DNA from: JABIDZ01 sp964619405 | Lineage (GTDB): Archaea > Iainarchaeota > Iainarchaeia > Iainarchaeales > JAAZKV01 | Assembly: GCA_964619405.1 (NCBI GenBank) | Contig: CAZUCF010000016.1 | Coordinates: 1-17,501, forward strand | Length of the DNA stretch: 17,501 nucleotides | Direction of reading: 5' to 3' | Part shown: piece by piece, positions 1 to 7,198 of the stretch | Layout of the letters: each line of letters opens with the position of its first letter | How positions within the stretch are numbered: the stretch's first letter is position 1 | Made by a program: the position numbers and the translations under genes | Notes under the pieces: model-generated | What the model saw: the letters and a program-made list of their open reading frames with translations, nothing else | What the model was told of the DNA's origin: nothing | Database searches by the model: none

Positions 1-54
1 TACTACACAACCTCTCAACAACAGCCCTCTACTCCTGACTTATGTCCCAGAGTC
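1..54. repeat. left terminal inverted repeat, 54 bp
   Basis: Bases 1-54 are the exact reverse complement of 17447-17500, with no mismatch. The match stops at 55, where CATAAC faces TTATTT. About half the bases are G or C, unlike the A-rich DNA that follows. No tRNA, rRNA or recognisable protein is seen in it. It may be a terminal repeat of a linear element or a dispersed repeat at which the assembly stopped. Confidence 0.95.
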
Positions 55-297
55 CATAACAAAAAAACAAAAAAAAATTAAAAAAAACAATTAAAAAAAA
101 CAATTAACAAAAAATTAATTCATAAAAAAATAATTAAAAAAAAAAATTAAACAAAAAATAATTAAAAAAAAACATTAAAAAAATTAAACAAAAAATTAAA
201 AAAAATTTGAACAAAAAATTAAAAAAAATTTAAACAGGAAAAACAATTAAGGAAATAGAAAAATTCAAACAAAATGTTTTTCAAAAAGTCTAATATT
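55..297. other. A-rich non-coding left end with short tandem repeats
   Basis: No gene is seen here. The + strand is almost entirely A with scattered T and C, built from variants of AACAATTAAAAAAA. The clearest repeat is a 23-nt unit at 188-210 and 211-233 with 22 of 23 bases identical. The strong strand asymmetry resembles the A/C-rich stretch near 8440-8720. Confidence 0.7.
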
Positions 298-591
298 TTA
301 TTTTAATCGAAGAACAGCTTTTATTAGGCTACCAACTATTGCGACTATTCCAGCGTTAATAAGAAACAAGTTCATAGAGTTTTCAAAAGAACCAATGAAA
401 GCCAAAAAAATACCAGCTAAACCACCAATAATAATTGTCATGAAAAACTTGTCAATACTAAATTTTTCCCTATTACCCTTCTCATCTTTTTTAGAATAAG
501 CTTGGATGTAACCAGTTGTAGCAACAGCAAAACCAGCTAACAAACCCATTTCTAATTCAATTGGGAGAATACTAAACATTGTAGAATACAT
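298..591 (-). CDS. small multi-pass membrane protein, unknown function
   Basis: The product is about 97 residues with three hydrophobic segments, starting near MGLLAGFAV (about residues 15-33), FMTIIIGGLAG (about 50-68) and LFLINAGIVA (about 75-93). A charged loop containing KKDEKGNREK lies between the first two. The reading frame stays open further upstream to 735, but that part is low-complexity Phe/Ile/Tyr and probably not translated. ATG at 591 has a TATA-like ATTAAAAG about 27 nt upstream; ATG at 579, with GTATAC upstream, is an equally possible start. Size and topology recall holin-like or small transporter-like proteins, but no family motif is recognised. It lies divergent from the gene at 773. 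Confidence 0.6.
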   Translation of the reverse strand: MYSTMFSILPIELEMGLLAGFAVATTGYIQAYSKKDEKGNREKFSIDKFFMTIIIGGLAGIFLAFIGSFENSMNLFLINAGIVAIVGSLIKAVLRLK

Positions 592-772
592 AATAATATT
601 GTATACGAAAATGCTTTTAATGTAATACAAAAAAATAATCACAAAAAAAATATTAACAAAAAAATAATCATAAAAGAAAAACAAAAAAAAGAATCTTATA
701 CATAATTGTTTGTGAAGGGTTTGTTCTAACTCCAAAAGATAATTTAATATTCTAAAATAGCATAATAAAAAT

Positions 773-1090
773 ATGCTAAAAAGAAATGTTTTTGTTGATA
801 GAAAAAAACCAATATTAAAAACAAGGAAACGATTTGAAAACCCTTTTCAAAATGGAAAACAAGCTACTTTTGCCCAACAAGAAATTGCACAAAAAAAATT
901 CAGAGAAATACTACAAAGAAATGTTAGAGAAGCAAGTAGCATTGATGTAGTAGCAAGAGAAATTGCCAAAGAAGCAAATATCCCACACAACCTAGCATAT
1001 ACTCTTGCAAGTAGAATGGTTTTAACAGAGAAAATGAAGCAAATAAACCAGCAAAAAGCTTTGAAAACAGGAAATCATTCTTCAAAATAA
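773..1090 (+). CDS. small basic protein, unknown function
   Basis: This 105-residue protein is not recognised. The first 25 residues are rich in Lys and Arg (RKKPILKTRKR). The rest is predicted to be helical, with a segment of about 35 residues containing VVAREIAKEANIPHNLAYT that resembles a small helical or helix-turn-helix-like bundle. A TATA-like AATTTAATAT at 741-750 sits about 28 nt before the ATG, supporting a leaderless transcript. Its 3' end overlaps the convergent XRE-type regulator gene by 16 nt (1075-1090). Its basic N-terminus followed by helices is shared by several orphans in the window. A nucleic-acid-binding role is possible but not shown. Confidence 0.7.
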   Translation: MLKRNVFVDRKKPILKTRKRFENPFQNGKQATFAQQEIAQKKFREILQRNVREASSIDVVAREIAKEANIPHNLAYTLASRMVLTEKMKQINQQKALKTGNHSSK

Positions 1091-1272
1091 AAAATATCTT
1101 CAATTTTAACCTTAAAAAATTTTGCAATATTCATTGCTAATTCCAAAGAAGGAACATGCTTGCTTTTTTCAAGAAAATGAATTGTTTCCCTGCGAACACT
1201 CAGAATAGTTGCTAATTGTTCTTGAGATAACTCTGCTTGAACCCGATACAATTTAATATGATTTCTTAACAT
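1075..1272 (-). CDS. XRE/Cro-type helix-turn-helix transcriptional regulator
   Basis: At 65 residues this is a minimal single-domain Cro/C1-type DNA-binding protein. The family pattern is clear: LSQEQLATILSV is the first helix-turn-helix half, RETIHFLEKSKHVPSLELA the recognition helix and following turn, and FFKVKIEDIFYF the usual closing helix. Proteins of this size occur widely in archaea and bacteria as stand-alone regulators, often in accessory DNA. A TATA box (CTATATTAG read on the + strand, 1292-1300) lies about 24 nt before the ATG, so the mRNA is probably leaderless. It converges with the basic orphan at 773 (16-nt overlap) and is divergent from the DEAD-box helicase. It could act on the palindromes near 1584-1629, but nothing in the sequence proves that. 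Confidence 0.88.
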   Translation of the reverse strand: MLRNHIKLYRVQAELSQEQLATILSVRRETIHFLEKSKHVPSLELAMNIAKFFKVKIEDIFYFEE

Positions 1273-1582
1273 AAAAACACTTTTTTGAAAACTATATTAG
1301 AATACAATAACAAAAAGTTAAAATAGGTTAACTCAAAATTACAAATTTTTAACAAAAAAATTAAAAAGATAACAATATTATTCAAAAACAAACTTATTCA
1401 AACAAAACCAATAAAAAAAATAATTTAGAAAAATAATAACAAACAAATACATTCAAAAAAAATAAGATTAATAAAATAAAAAATACTAAATTACAAAAAT
1501 AAAATACTGAAAACAAAAAAATTGTATTACAAAAAAAATCATTTTACCAAAAAAAAACTAAAAAATAATATTGTAGAGTATA
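1273..1582. other. A-rich intergenic region without a gene
   Basis: Apart from the regulator's promoter at its left edge, I see no gene here. It is A-rich on the + strand and low in complexity. A 13-nt word, TAACTCAAAATTA (1329-1341), recurs at 6881-6893 upstream of another gene and may be coincidence. Confidence 0.6.
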
Positions 1583-1648
1583 TTAAACTATGTTTACATA
1601 AAATAATTAGGAATTTTAAACTATGTTTAAACAAAATTATTAGGAAGT
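1583..1648. promoter_or_regulatory. two 33-bp tandem repeats with palindromes upstream of the DEAD-box gene
   Basis: Units 1583-1615 and 1616-1648 are directly adjacent and match at 29 of 33 bases. Each opens with TAAAC-TAT-GTTTA, a perfect 5-bp inverted repeat (1584-1596 and 1617-1629). A degenerate third copy, TTAAACTATTTA, lies at 1656-1667, just where the helicase TATA box is expected. The 33-bp spacing is about three helical turns, as expected for cooperative operator sites. Operator function is inference. Confidence 0.6.
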
Positions 1649-1679
1649 TAAAGAATTAAACTATTTAGTTGTTGGTTTT

Positions 1680-3257
1680 ATGAAATTTGAAGAATTTGGT
1701 TTTAAAAAAGAGGTTTTGAAACAAGTAAAACAAATAGGTTTTACTGAGACAACACTAATACAAGAAAAGTGTATTCCACCAATATTAAAAGGAAGAGATG
1801 TTATCGGCCAATCATTAACTGGTTCTGGGAAAACAGCGGCTTTTGGTTTACCAATAATAAACCAAGTAGAAAAAGGCAAGAATATTCAAGCAATTATTTT
1901 GACTCCGACAAGAGAACTAGCAGAACAAGTAAAAGAAGCTATTAATTCTTTTGGAAGAATATTGGGTGTAAGAGCAACAAGCATTTATGGTGGAGCAAGT
2001 TTTAATTACCAAGTAAATAGCGTAAAAAGCGCTGAGATAGTTGTTGCTACACCAGGAAGACTAATTGATCACTTGGATAGAAGAAGTTTTAATTTGAATA
2101 ATGTTAGGTTTGTTGTTTTAGATGAGGTTGACAGAATGCTTGACATTGGCTTTGAAAAAGATGTTAACAAAATACTAGGTCAGATCCCAAAAGAAAGGCA
2201 AACAACAATGTTTAGTGCAACAATGCCTGTTGCCGCAAAAAAAATTGCTCAAAAATATTTGATTAATCCTATTCACATTCAAGGAGACCTAAAATTGGAT
2301 ACTAGTTTTCTAAAACAAGTTGCTTACAAGGTTCCAAAAGAAAGAAGATTTTCTTTGTTATTACACTTGTTAAAAGAAAAAAAGGGAACAGCAATAGTTT
2401 TTTGTAGGACAAAAAGAGATGTTGACAAAGTAGCAAAAAACCTTAGGAAAAATGGTTTGAGTGTAGCAGGAATACATGGTGACATAACTCAAAGGCAAAG
2501 ACAATTCGCTGTAAACGATTTAAAAGAAAACAAATTAGACGCTTTGATAGCAACGGATGTAGCTTCAAGAGGACTAGACATCAAAAATGTTACACACGTT
2601 TACAATTACGAGATTCCTAGTGAGAGTGATGATTACACGCATAGAGTAGGAAGAACTGCTAGAGCAGGAAAAAAAGGTGATGCAATAACCTTTGTAACAG
2701 AACAAGACACAAAACTATTTTACGAGATAATTAAAACTAATCACATAATAATAGAAGAATTACCAGAATTTGAGAATGTAGCTTTTTTTAAAACAGAACA
2801 ACACGGACAATTTCATTCAAATGAAAGAAGAGGAAGTTTTGGGAGAAGTTCTAGTAATAAGAGAAACGAGCAAAGATTTGGAAGAAAAGAAACAAGTTAT
2901 GGAAGAAAAAACGAGAATGGTTTTGGAAAAGAAACAAGCTTTGGAAGAAACGAAAGAAGTTATGGAAGAAGAAACCCTAACAATGGAAGAACTGAAAGAA
3001 GTTTTGGAAAAGAAACAAGCTTTGGAAGAAGAAGTGATGAACGAACACAAAGAAACCCTATTACACACAATTCAAGAAATGCTAATTTTGATTATTTAAG
3101 TAATGAAACAAGTAAAAAACAAAATAGTTTTACACAAAACAAACAATCTTTTAATAAAAAACCAAACTTTGAAAAAAATGATTCAAATAAAACCCAAAAA
3201 AAGTTTTGGCAAAAAAAAAGAAGTGTGCGATTTAAAAACACTAAAAAAAGATACTAA
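1680..3257 (+). CDS. DEAD-box ATP-dependent RNA helicase with Arg/Gly/Phe-rich tail
   Basis: This 525-residue protein has all core motifs of DEAD-box RNA helicases, which unwind or remodel RNA duplexes using ATP. They are the Q-motif region (FGF near residue 6, IQ at 27-28), Walker A TGSGKT (47-52, K51), PTRELA (76-81), TPGRL (124-128), motif II DEVD (148-151; Val replaces the usual Ala), SAT (179-181), the ATDVASRGLDI motif V, and HRVGRTARAG (321-330). From about residue 380 to the end is a disordered tail with repeated SFGR/SYGR/FGKETSFGR units, a typical RNA-binding and condensate-promoting extension. Two identical 29-nt stretches 81 nt apart show that the tail grew by internal duplication. 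Archaeal and bacterial relatives serve in ribosome assembly, RNA decay and cold adaptation. The start at 1680 fits a TATA-like GAATTAAAC near 1653. Confidence 0.97.
   Translation: MKFEEFGFKKEVLKQVKQIGFTETTLIQEKCIPPILKGRDVIGQSLTGSGKTAAFGLPIINQVEKGKNIQAIILTPTRELAEQVKEAINSFGRILGVRATSIYGGASFNYQVNSVKSAEIVVATPGRLIDHLDRRSFNLNNVRFVVLDEVDRMLDIGFEKDVNKILGQIPKERQTTMFSATMPVAAKKIAQKYLINPIHIQGDLKLDTSFLKQVAYKVPKERRFSLLLHLLKEKKGTAIVFCRTKRDVDKVAKNLRKNGLSVAGIHGDITQRQRQFAVNDLKENKLDALIATDVASRGLDIKNVTHVYNYEIPSESDDYTHRVGRTARAGKKGDAITFVTEQDTKLFYEIIKTNHIIIEELPEFENVAFFKTEQHGQFHSNERRGSFGRSSSNKRNEQRFGRKETSYGRKNENGFGKETSFGRNERSYGRRNPNNGRTERSFGKETSFGRRSDERTQRNPITHNSRNANFDYLSNETSKKQNSFTQNKQSFNKKPNFEKNDSNKTQKKFWQKKRSVRFKNTKKRY
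2921..3030 (+). repeat. 81-nt periodic repeat inside the helicase tail
   Basis: A 29-nt stretch at 2921-2949 recurs exactly at 3002-3030, both copies encoding FGKETSFGR. It lies inside the coding region and keeps the reading frame (81 nt = 27 codons), so it marks internal expansion of the disordered tail. Confidence 0.85.
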
Positions 3258-3309
3258 CTTTTTAATTTCAACAAAAATTATTTAAACAACAAAAATACTA
3301 TTTGATTAA

Positions 3310-4140
3310 ATGATTAACAGAATACACAATCTTGAGAGAATAAAAACAAAAATGCATGAATTGAGAAAACAAGGCGGGAGAAACCTAGAAAAAAGCACTG
3401 CTAAATTTACAAGAAGAGCTGAAAGACAAATAGAATTTGAGTTAAGAGAAATGAAATATGTTGTTAGCTTAGAAAAAAAACATGGTAATTTAGTAAAAAA
3501 ACCACTTAAAAAAAAATTAAGAAAAAGTATTGACTCTTTAATTGATTTTATACCAAGGGAAATGCTAGACGATTTAATGCTAAAAACTAAAACAAAAAAA
3601 AGAGAAGAATTAATAGCAAAACTTATTGGAAGAGTAGTTTTTTTACCCGAAAGAGAATTTAATGCATTATTGAAAAGAATTGGTTCTAGCACAAAAAGAA
3701 ACACTGTTGCAATAAATGTTCAAGAACACGCTTTCATAAACTTAAAAAATTTAAACAAATACAATGCCAGTGAAATGATTGTTCACGAAATAATACACGC
3801 TATTTTTAGAATAGAAAACAAATATTTTAAAAGAGAATATAACGAGGTTTTGCCTGTCGCACTAGAATTTTTTATAAACGCTGAACAAAAAAAATCAAGA
3901 AGACAATTACTAGAAGAAAAAGCAAGAAAAAATTATTCAAACGAAATAGACCACGAAAAATATATTATAGGAGTAAATACCGGCCAAAAAGTATTTCTTA
4001 TTGCAGAATCTATTTCAAAAAAATATGGTAGAAAAGCGGCAATAGAATTCTTTCAAGATTTGTTTAGATCAGATGTTTTAAGCAAGCAAGCAATATTATC
4101 AACAACAAAATATATAAGACAAAAATACTCGCAAAAATAA
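3310..4140 (+). CDS. putative zinc metallopeptidase (HExxH), basic N-terminus
   Basis: This 276-residue protein contains VHEIIHAIF, an HExxH zinc site at residues 159-163 (H159, E160, H163). It lies within a helix, as in gluzincin-type metallopeptidases. Sixteen residues later comes NEVLPVALEFF, where E179 or E186 could be the third zinc ligand; this is inferred. The first 60 residues are strongly basic and helical (ERIKTKMHELRK, RRAERQ), and no signal peptide or membrane segment is seen, so the protein is probably cytoplasmic. A TATA box ATTATTTAAAC (3277-3287) lies about 28 nt before the ATG, indicating its own leaderless promoter. The specific family is not recognised and the substrate is unknown. 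HExxH occurs by chance in some proteins, but the hydrophobic context here favours a real active site. Confidence 0.75.
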   Translation: MINRIHNLERIKTKMHELRKQGGRNLEKSTAKFTRRAERQIEFELREMKYVVSLEKKHGNLVKKPLKKKLRKSIDSLIDFIPREMLDDLMLKTKTKKREELIAKLIGRVVFLPEREFNALLKRIGSSTKRNTVAINVQEHAFINLKNLNKYNASEMIVHEIIHAIFRIENKYFKREYNEVLPVALEFFINAEQKKSRRQLLEEKARKNYSNEIDHEKYIIGVNTGQKVFLIAESISKKYGRKAAIEFFQDLFRSDVLSKQAILSTTKYIRQKYSQK

Positions 4141-4201
4141 TAAACACAAAAAAATAACAAGCACAACAATATTAATAAACTACTAAAACATTATTGTCTT
4201 A

Positions 4202-4681
4202 ATGGAAGCAAAAAAAATTTTGAAATTAATAGGAATAATAATTGTGTGCCAAGTTTTTGGTTCACTAGGATCAATTTTCACCATACCAAACATTCCAACA
4301 TGGTACGCTGGTTTAGTAAAACCTTTTTTTAATCCGCCAAATTGGTTGTTTGCGCCAGCATGGACAACACTATTCTTTTTAATGGCCATTGCAATTTACT
4401 TGGTTTTAGAAACAAAAGCAAAAAAAGAAATCAAGGAAAAAGCAATAATTTTTTTTATAATACAATTCTTTTTCAATTTTTTGTGGTCATTATTATTCTT
4501 TGGTTTGAGGAACCCGTTATTAGGTTTTATTGGAATAATAATTTTGTTACCATTAATAATTATAACAACAATATTCTTTTACCAAATTAACAAAAAAGCA
4601 GCTTATTTAATGATTCCTTATATTGTTTGGGTTAGTTTTGCAACAATACTAAACTTTTCAATAATGATACTAAACTTGTAA
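4202..4681 (+). CDS. tspO: TspO/MBR family membrane protein
   Basis: At 159 residues with five predicted membrane helices this matches the TspO/peripheral benzodiazepine receptor family. The diagnostic stretch is present: TWYAGLVKPFFNPPNW (33-48), then LFAPAWT (49-55). It is followed by FFFNFLWSLLFFGLRNP (89-105) in the third helix and PYIVWVSFATILN (139-151) in the fifth. Family members bind tetrapyrroles and are linked to porphyrin handling, oxidative stress and light or oxygen signalling; the archaeal role is not established. TATA-like AATATTAATAAAC near 4168-4180 fits a leaderless start. It lies one gene upstream of a superoxide reductase, consistent with but not proving a shared stress role. 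Confidence 0.95.
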   Translation: MEAKKILKLIGIIIVCQVFGSLGSIFTIPNIPTWYAGLVKPFFNPPNWLFAPAWTTLFFLMAIAIYLVLETKAKKEIKEKAIIFFIIQFFFNFLWSLLFFGLRNPLLGFIGIIILLPLIIITTIFFYQINKKAAYLMIPYIVWVSFATILNFSIMILNL

Positions 4682-4756
4682 AAACAATTCTAAACACTTT
4701 AATTAAAATTAAAAAATTAACAAAAACTTTTTAAACAACAAAATAACAATTATAAT

Positions 4757-5398
4757 ATGCCTGTTAAAAGTAATTTAAGAAAAGTTAAATTAAAGCCAAG
4801 AAAGATGAACTCAAAAGCAAATAACGAACCAATGCAAGTAGCAAACGCTTTTTCATCTGAAAAAACAAAAATAAATGCTTTATTTAGAGAAAAATTACTC
4901 ACAACTAGACAATTAGCCCAATTAGAAGATTATGCTAATTATTTGTTTGCTGATTGTTTAAGAAAAGCAAATAATGGAGAAAAAGAACAAATGAAACGTT
5001 TTTTGGAAGCAATGGCTGAAAAACAAAGAGAATTAATTGCAGAGCAACAAAGAAAAGAAAGACTTGAAAGAGAAAACAAGTCAATAGAACGAGATAAATT
5101 TGTTAATAAAACAAACAAGGGCGGGGTCAATAGAAGTGTTAAAAAAGCAAAACTTGATGAGGGATTATTAAGACTAGCAAAAAAAGGTTTTGTTGAACCA
5201 ACAAAGAAAGGCACTGTTGTCGCAGAAGGCATCGCGTTAAAGCTTTCAAGAGAAATACAAGAATTGGAAAAAAATCCTTTTGTTAATAGGGACAGGCTAA
5301 TAAAATTAAAGTCTGCGAGAGAAACACTCATTAATTATATGCTTGGAAGATTAGAAAGAAGTCACAGGTTAGCTGAATACATGGAAACATTAAAGTGA
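4757..5398 (+). CDS. basic coiled-coil orphan protein, cotranscribed with superoxide reductase
   Basis: This 213-residue protein is not recognised. It starts with a Lys/Arg-rich segment (LRKVKLKPRK). A long charged helix about residues 70-115 (EKQRELIAEQQRKERLERE) looks like a coiled coil, followed by a basic linker and a helical C-terminal domain (about 130-213) ending in GRLERSHRLAEYME. No membrane segment or enzyme motif is visible. The promoter box CTTTTTAAAC at 4727-4736 precedes the ATG by about 26 nt. It ends in a double stop TGA-TAA, and the superoxide reductase ATG follows 6 nt after the TGA, so the two are probably one transcript. Its architecture resembles the other basic orphans in the window. 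Confidence 0.8.
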   Translation: MPVKSNLRKVKLKPRKMNSKANNEPMQVANAFSSEKTKINALFREKLLTTRQLAQLEDYANYLFADCLRKANNGEKEQMKRFLEAMAEKQRELIAEQQRKERLERENKSIERDKFVNKTNKGGVNRSVKKAKLDEGLLRLAKKGFVEPTKKGTVVAEGIALKLSREIQELEKNPFVNRDRLIKLKSARETLINYMLGRLERSHRLAEYMETLK

Positions 5399-5404
5399 TA
5401 AATT

Positions 5405-5782
5405 ATGACGAAATTAAAAGAAGTTTATAAGTGCGAGATATGCGGAAACATAGTTGAAGTTCTACATAATGGATTTGGTGAGTTAGTTTGTTGCAATAAA
5501 ACAATGAAACTACAATTAGAAAAAAATGTTGACCAGGGAAATGAGAAACATGTTCCAATAATTGAGGAAATTAATGGAATGACAAAAATTAGGATTGGCT
5601 CTGTTGAACACCCAATGGAAGAAAAACATTTTATTGAATGGATTGAGGCACAAGTTAATGGTAAAATCTTTAAAAAATTTTTAAAACCAAGTGATAAACC
5701 AGAAATGGTTTTGTGCAAGCAAGAAGGAAAAATAAAAGCAAGAGCTTATTGTAATGTGCATGGTTTATGGAAATCTAATTAA
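5405..5782 (+). CDS. sor: superoxide reductase (desulfoferrodoxin, two-iron type)
   Basis: This enzyme reduces superoxide to hydrogen peroxide without releasing oxygen, using electrons usually supplied by rubredoxin; it is typical of anaerobes. The 125 residues contain both metal centres. The N-terminal desulforedoxin-like FeCys4 site is C10, C13, C29 and C30. The catalytic Fe(His)4Cys site is H49, H69, H75, H119 and C116, with the conserved E47-K48 beside it; these numbers coincide with those used for characterised two-iron enzymes. HFIEWIEAQV and CNVHGLW are family signatures. The gene starts 6 nt after the upstream orphan's stop and has no obvious separate TATA box, so it is probably translated from a shared mRNA. 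No rubredoxin gene is in the window. Confidence 0.97.
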   Translation: MTKLKEVYKCEICGNIVEVLHNGFGELVCCNKTMKLQLEKNVDQGNEKHVPIIEEINGMTKIRIGSVEHPMEEKHFIEWIEAQVNGKIFKKFLKPSDKPEMVLCKQEGKIKARAYCNVHGLWKSN

Positions 5783-6126
5783 AAAAAACAATGCTTGAAA
5801 AACGCCAACAGCACAAAATATTTTAATAAAAAATCAACTAACACAAAGACACAATAAGTAAGACACTTTTTTAAAATTAATGAAAAGAACACTCTTTTTA
5901 CTTCGGCACAATGCTTCCAAAAAAAACTTAAAAAAACAAAATTAATTATTTTTGTTTTGTAAAAGAAAAAACCCATACTTAAAAAAAGTAAATTTAAATA
6001 AACAAACAATTAAAAGTAAGTATTAAAACATCATAACAAAAAGTTATAAAAATATAACTTAAAATTATAATAATACAACAAATTAATTAGTTTTTTTCAG
6101 AAAAACAAGTAAAAAAATTAGCATAG
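5783..6126. other. intergenic region without a supported gene
   Basis: Only short ORFs such as a 21-codon frame at 5880 are present and none looks coding. The open frame on the - strand across 5779-6009 is Phe/Leu-rich low-complexity translation of A-rich DNA. The right edge contains the promoter of the gene at 6158. Confidence 0.6.
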
Positions 6127-6135
6127 TATTTAAAC
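6127..6135 (+). promoter_or_regulatory. TATA box for the gene at 6158
   Basis: TATTTAAAC centred about 27 nt before the ATG matches the archaeal TATA-box position for a leaderless transcript. It is one of the clearest promoters in the window and the main reason to accept the short gene at 6158. Confidence 0.7.
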
Positions 6136-6157
6136 AAGATGCGTTGATAAAATTACT

Positions 6158-6352
6158 ATGTCTTCTTTGAATGAACAAAAAATTTTTAGGGAAAAGAGAA
6201 TTAACTCTTTGCAAAGAGACATATCAGAGATAACAAGGCTATCTTCAAAAGAGAATGAGCCACAAAACCAAGCTAATTTTAAGAGAAGGATTAATGAGAA
6301 ACAAGAATTAGTAAACATTCTAATTAAACAAAATAATTCAAACCAAAAATAA
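6158..6352 (+). CDS. small charged helical protein, unknown function
   Basis: This 64-residue protein is not recognised. It is hydrophilic and predicted mostly helical, with a heptad-like pattern from about residue 8 to 58 (FREKRINSLQRDISEI, FKRRINEKQELVNILI), suggesting a two-helix hairpin or coiled coil. It has no Cys, membrane segment or enzyme motif. The strong TATA box at 6127-6135 and a correctly spaced ATG support it as a real gene despite its length. Its 3' end overlaps that of the convergent broken membrane gene by 15 nt. Confidence 0.65.
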   Translation: MSSLNEQKIFREKRINSLQRDISEITRLSSKENEPQNQANFKRRINEKQELVNILIKQNNSNQK

Positions 6353-6748
6353 ATTTATTATAATATTAAAAACCAGAATTATTATTGATAATATAAAATA
6401 AAACAAACTATTTTTTAATTCAATATTAGTTGGGCTTTCTTTGTTAGACAAAATTTGCTTGTATCTTTTCTGGTTTTTTATTAAATAAATAATTCCAATA
6501 ACACCCCAAATTAATCCGAAACCCAAAAACTTCCAAAACTCTAAAAAAACAATTCAAAAGAATTCTAAATTCATTTCAATAGGCATAAATGGTACTAACC
6601 AAATAACATAAGAATAATAAGAAAAACCAACAATAATTGTGAAAACAAAAAATAATGATTGTATTATTGCTAAAAAAATATAACCATAAAAAGAGAAAAT
6701 GCCAAGAACACCAATTAACGTTTTGAAAAAAGATTTTAAAGAAGCCAT
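6338..6748 (-). pseudogene. small membrane protein gene interrupted by an in-frame TGA
   Basis: Two ORFs lie in the same frame, separated by a TGA at 6554-6556 (codon 65) and 27 nt of continuing sense codons. Read through, they give one protein of about 136 residues. It has hydrophobic segments near the N-terminus (TLIGVLGIFSFYGYIF, then SLFFVFTIIVGF), one just after the stop (FLGFGLIWGVIGIIYL) and a last one at the end (LFYFILSIIILVFNIII), with a charged loop (KNQKRYKQILSNKE) between the last two. The start is ATG 6748, backed by GTATTAAATA (6771-6780) about 27 nt upstream; the open frame extends further but lacks support. TGG to TGA is the simplest origin. No family is recognised. Two separate small genes are the alternative, but the downstream part would need a TTG start (6526) without its own ribosome site. 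Confidence 0.6.
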
Positions 6749-6876
6749 ATCAAGAATAATAAAAATACAATATTTAATACTTTTTATAATCTTTAATATT
6801 TTCAAAATCCTAAAAAAACACAAAATTTAGGACACTTTTTAAACTCAGTTATAAAAATATAATAAAAAATTAGAAT

Positions 6877-6941
6877 AATCTAACTCAAAATTAGATTTGT
6901 TTCACTAACACACTATTTCAAAGCAAATATTTTTATATTTG
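6877..6941. promoter_or_regulatory. two dyads over the promoter of the gene at 6959
   Basis: AATCTAA (6877-6883) and TTAGATT (6891-6897) form a perfect 7-bp dyad. CAAATAT (6924-6930) and ATATTTG (6935-6941) form a second one with a 4-nt spacer. The second overlaps the T/A-rich TATA region at about -27 from the ATG, as an operator for a repressor would. Function is inferred. Confidence 0.4.
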
Positions 6942-6958
6942 AAATCAATTGTTAACAT

Positions 6959-7198
6959 ATGATAAAAAGAAATCCTCTTGTTAGAGTACAACGTTCAATT
7001 AAACTTTCTCGTCTTAAAAGGTTAAAGAGAAAACCAAAGAGGGTTAAGACTCTGGCCGAGATTAGTTCGCTTAGAGAAAAAATTAGGTTGCGAAAGCATG
7101 CTGAGAAAGTCCACGCTTCAATCGCAACAAAAAAACAATTTAGGAAAAATCCTTTGCGAGCTGATTCCGCTGCAAGAAGAGAAAAAATTCTTAGCTAA
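6959..7198 (+). CDS. very basic small protein, possibly truncated
   Basis: This 79-residue protein is not recognised and is extremely rich in Lys and Arg, with a leading segment of mainly basic residues (LSRLKRLKRKPKRVK, about 17-31) and a helical remainder (SSLREKIRLRKHAEKVH). Such composition suits nucleic-acid or ribosome binding, which is inference. The ATG lies about 28 nt after an A/T box near 6929-6940. The TAA at 7196 is followed in the same frame by 21 more sense codons of similar type (EYQKQLEKKR, LKKQRRV) before a second TAA at 7262-7264, so the original protein may have had about 101 residues. Confidence 0.65.
   Translation: MIKRNPLVRVQRSIKLSRLKRLKRKPKRVKTLAEISSLREKIRLRKHAEKVHASIATKKQFRKNPLRADSAARREKILS

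Noticed and set aside
1..54. tRNA or rRNA fragment in the terminal repeat
   Set aside because: No cloverleaf arms, T-loop word or recognisable rRNA segment is present despite the higher G+C.
298..735. 145-residue version of the left-end membrane protein
   Set aside because: The first 48 residues are Phe/Tyr/Ile low-complexity translation of A-rich DNA, and promoters fit the later ATGs at 591 or 579.
2821..3099. Glu-rich coiled-coil-like frame inside the helicase gene
   Set aside because: It is the +1-frame shadow of the repetitive SFGR tail. The helicase frame is supported by family motifs and by repeats that keep the frame.
5779..6009. Open frame on the - strand with Phe/Leu-rich product
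   Set aside because: Low-complexity translation of T-rich strand DNA, no start support, no conserved pattern.
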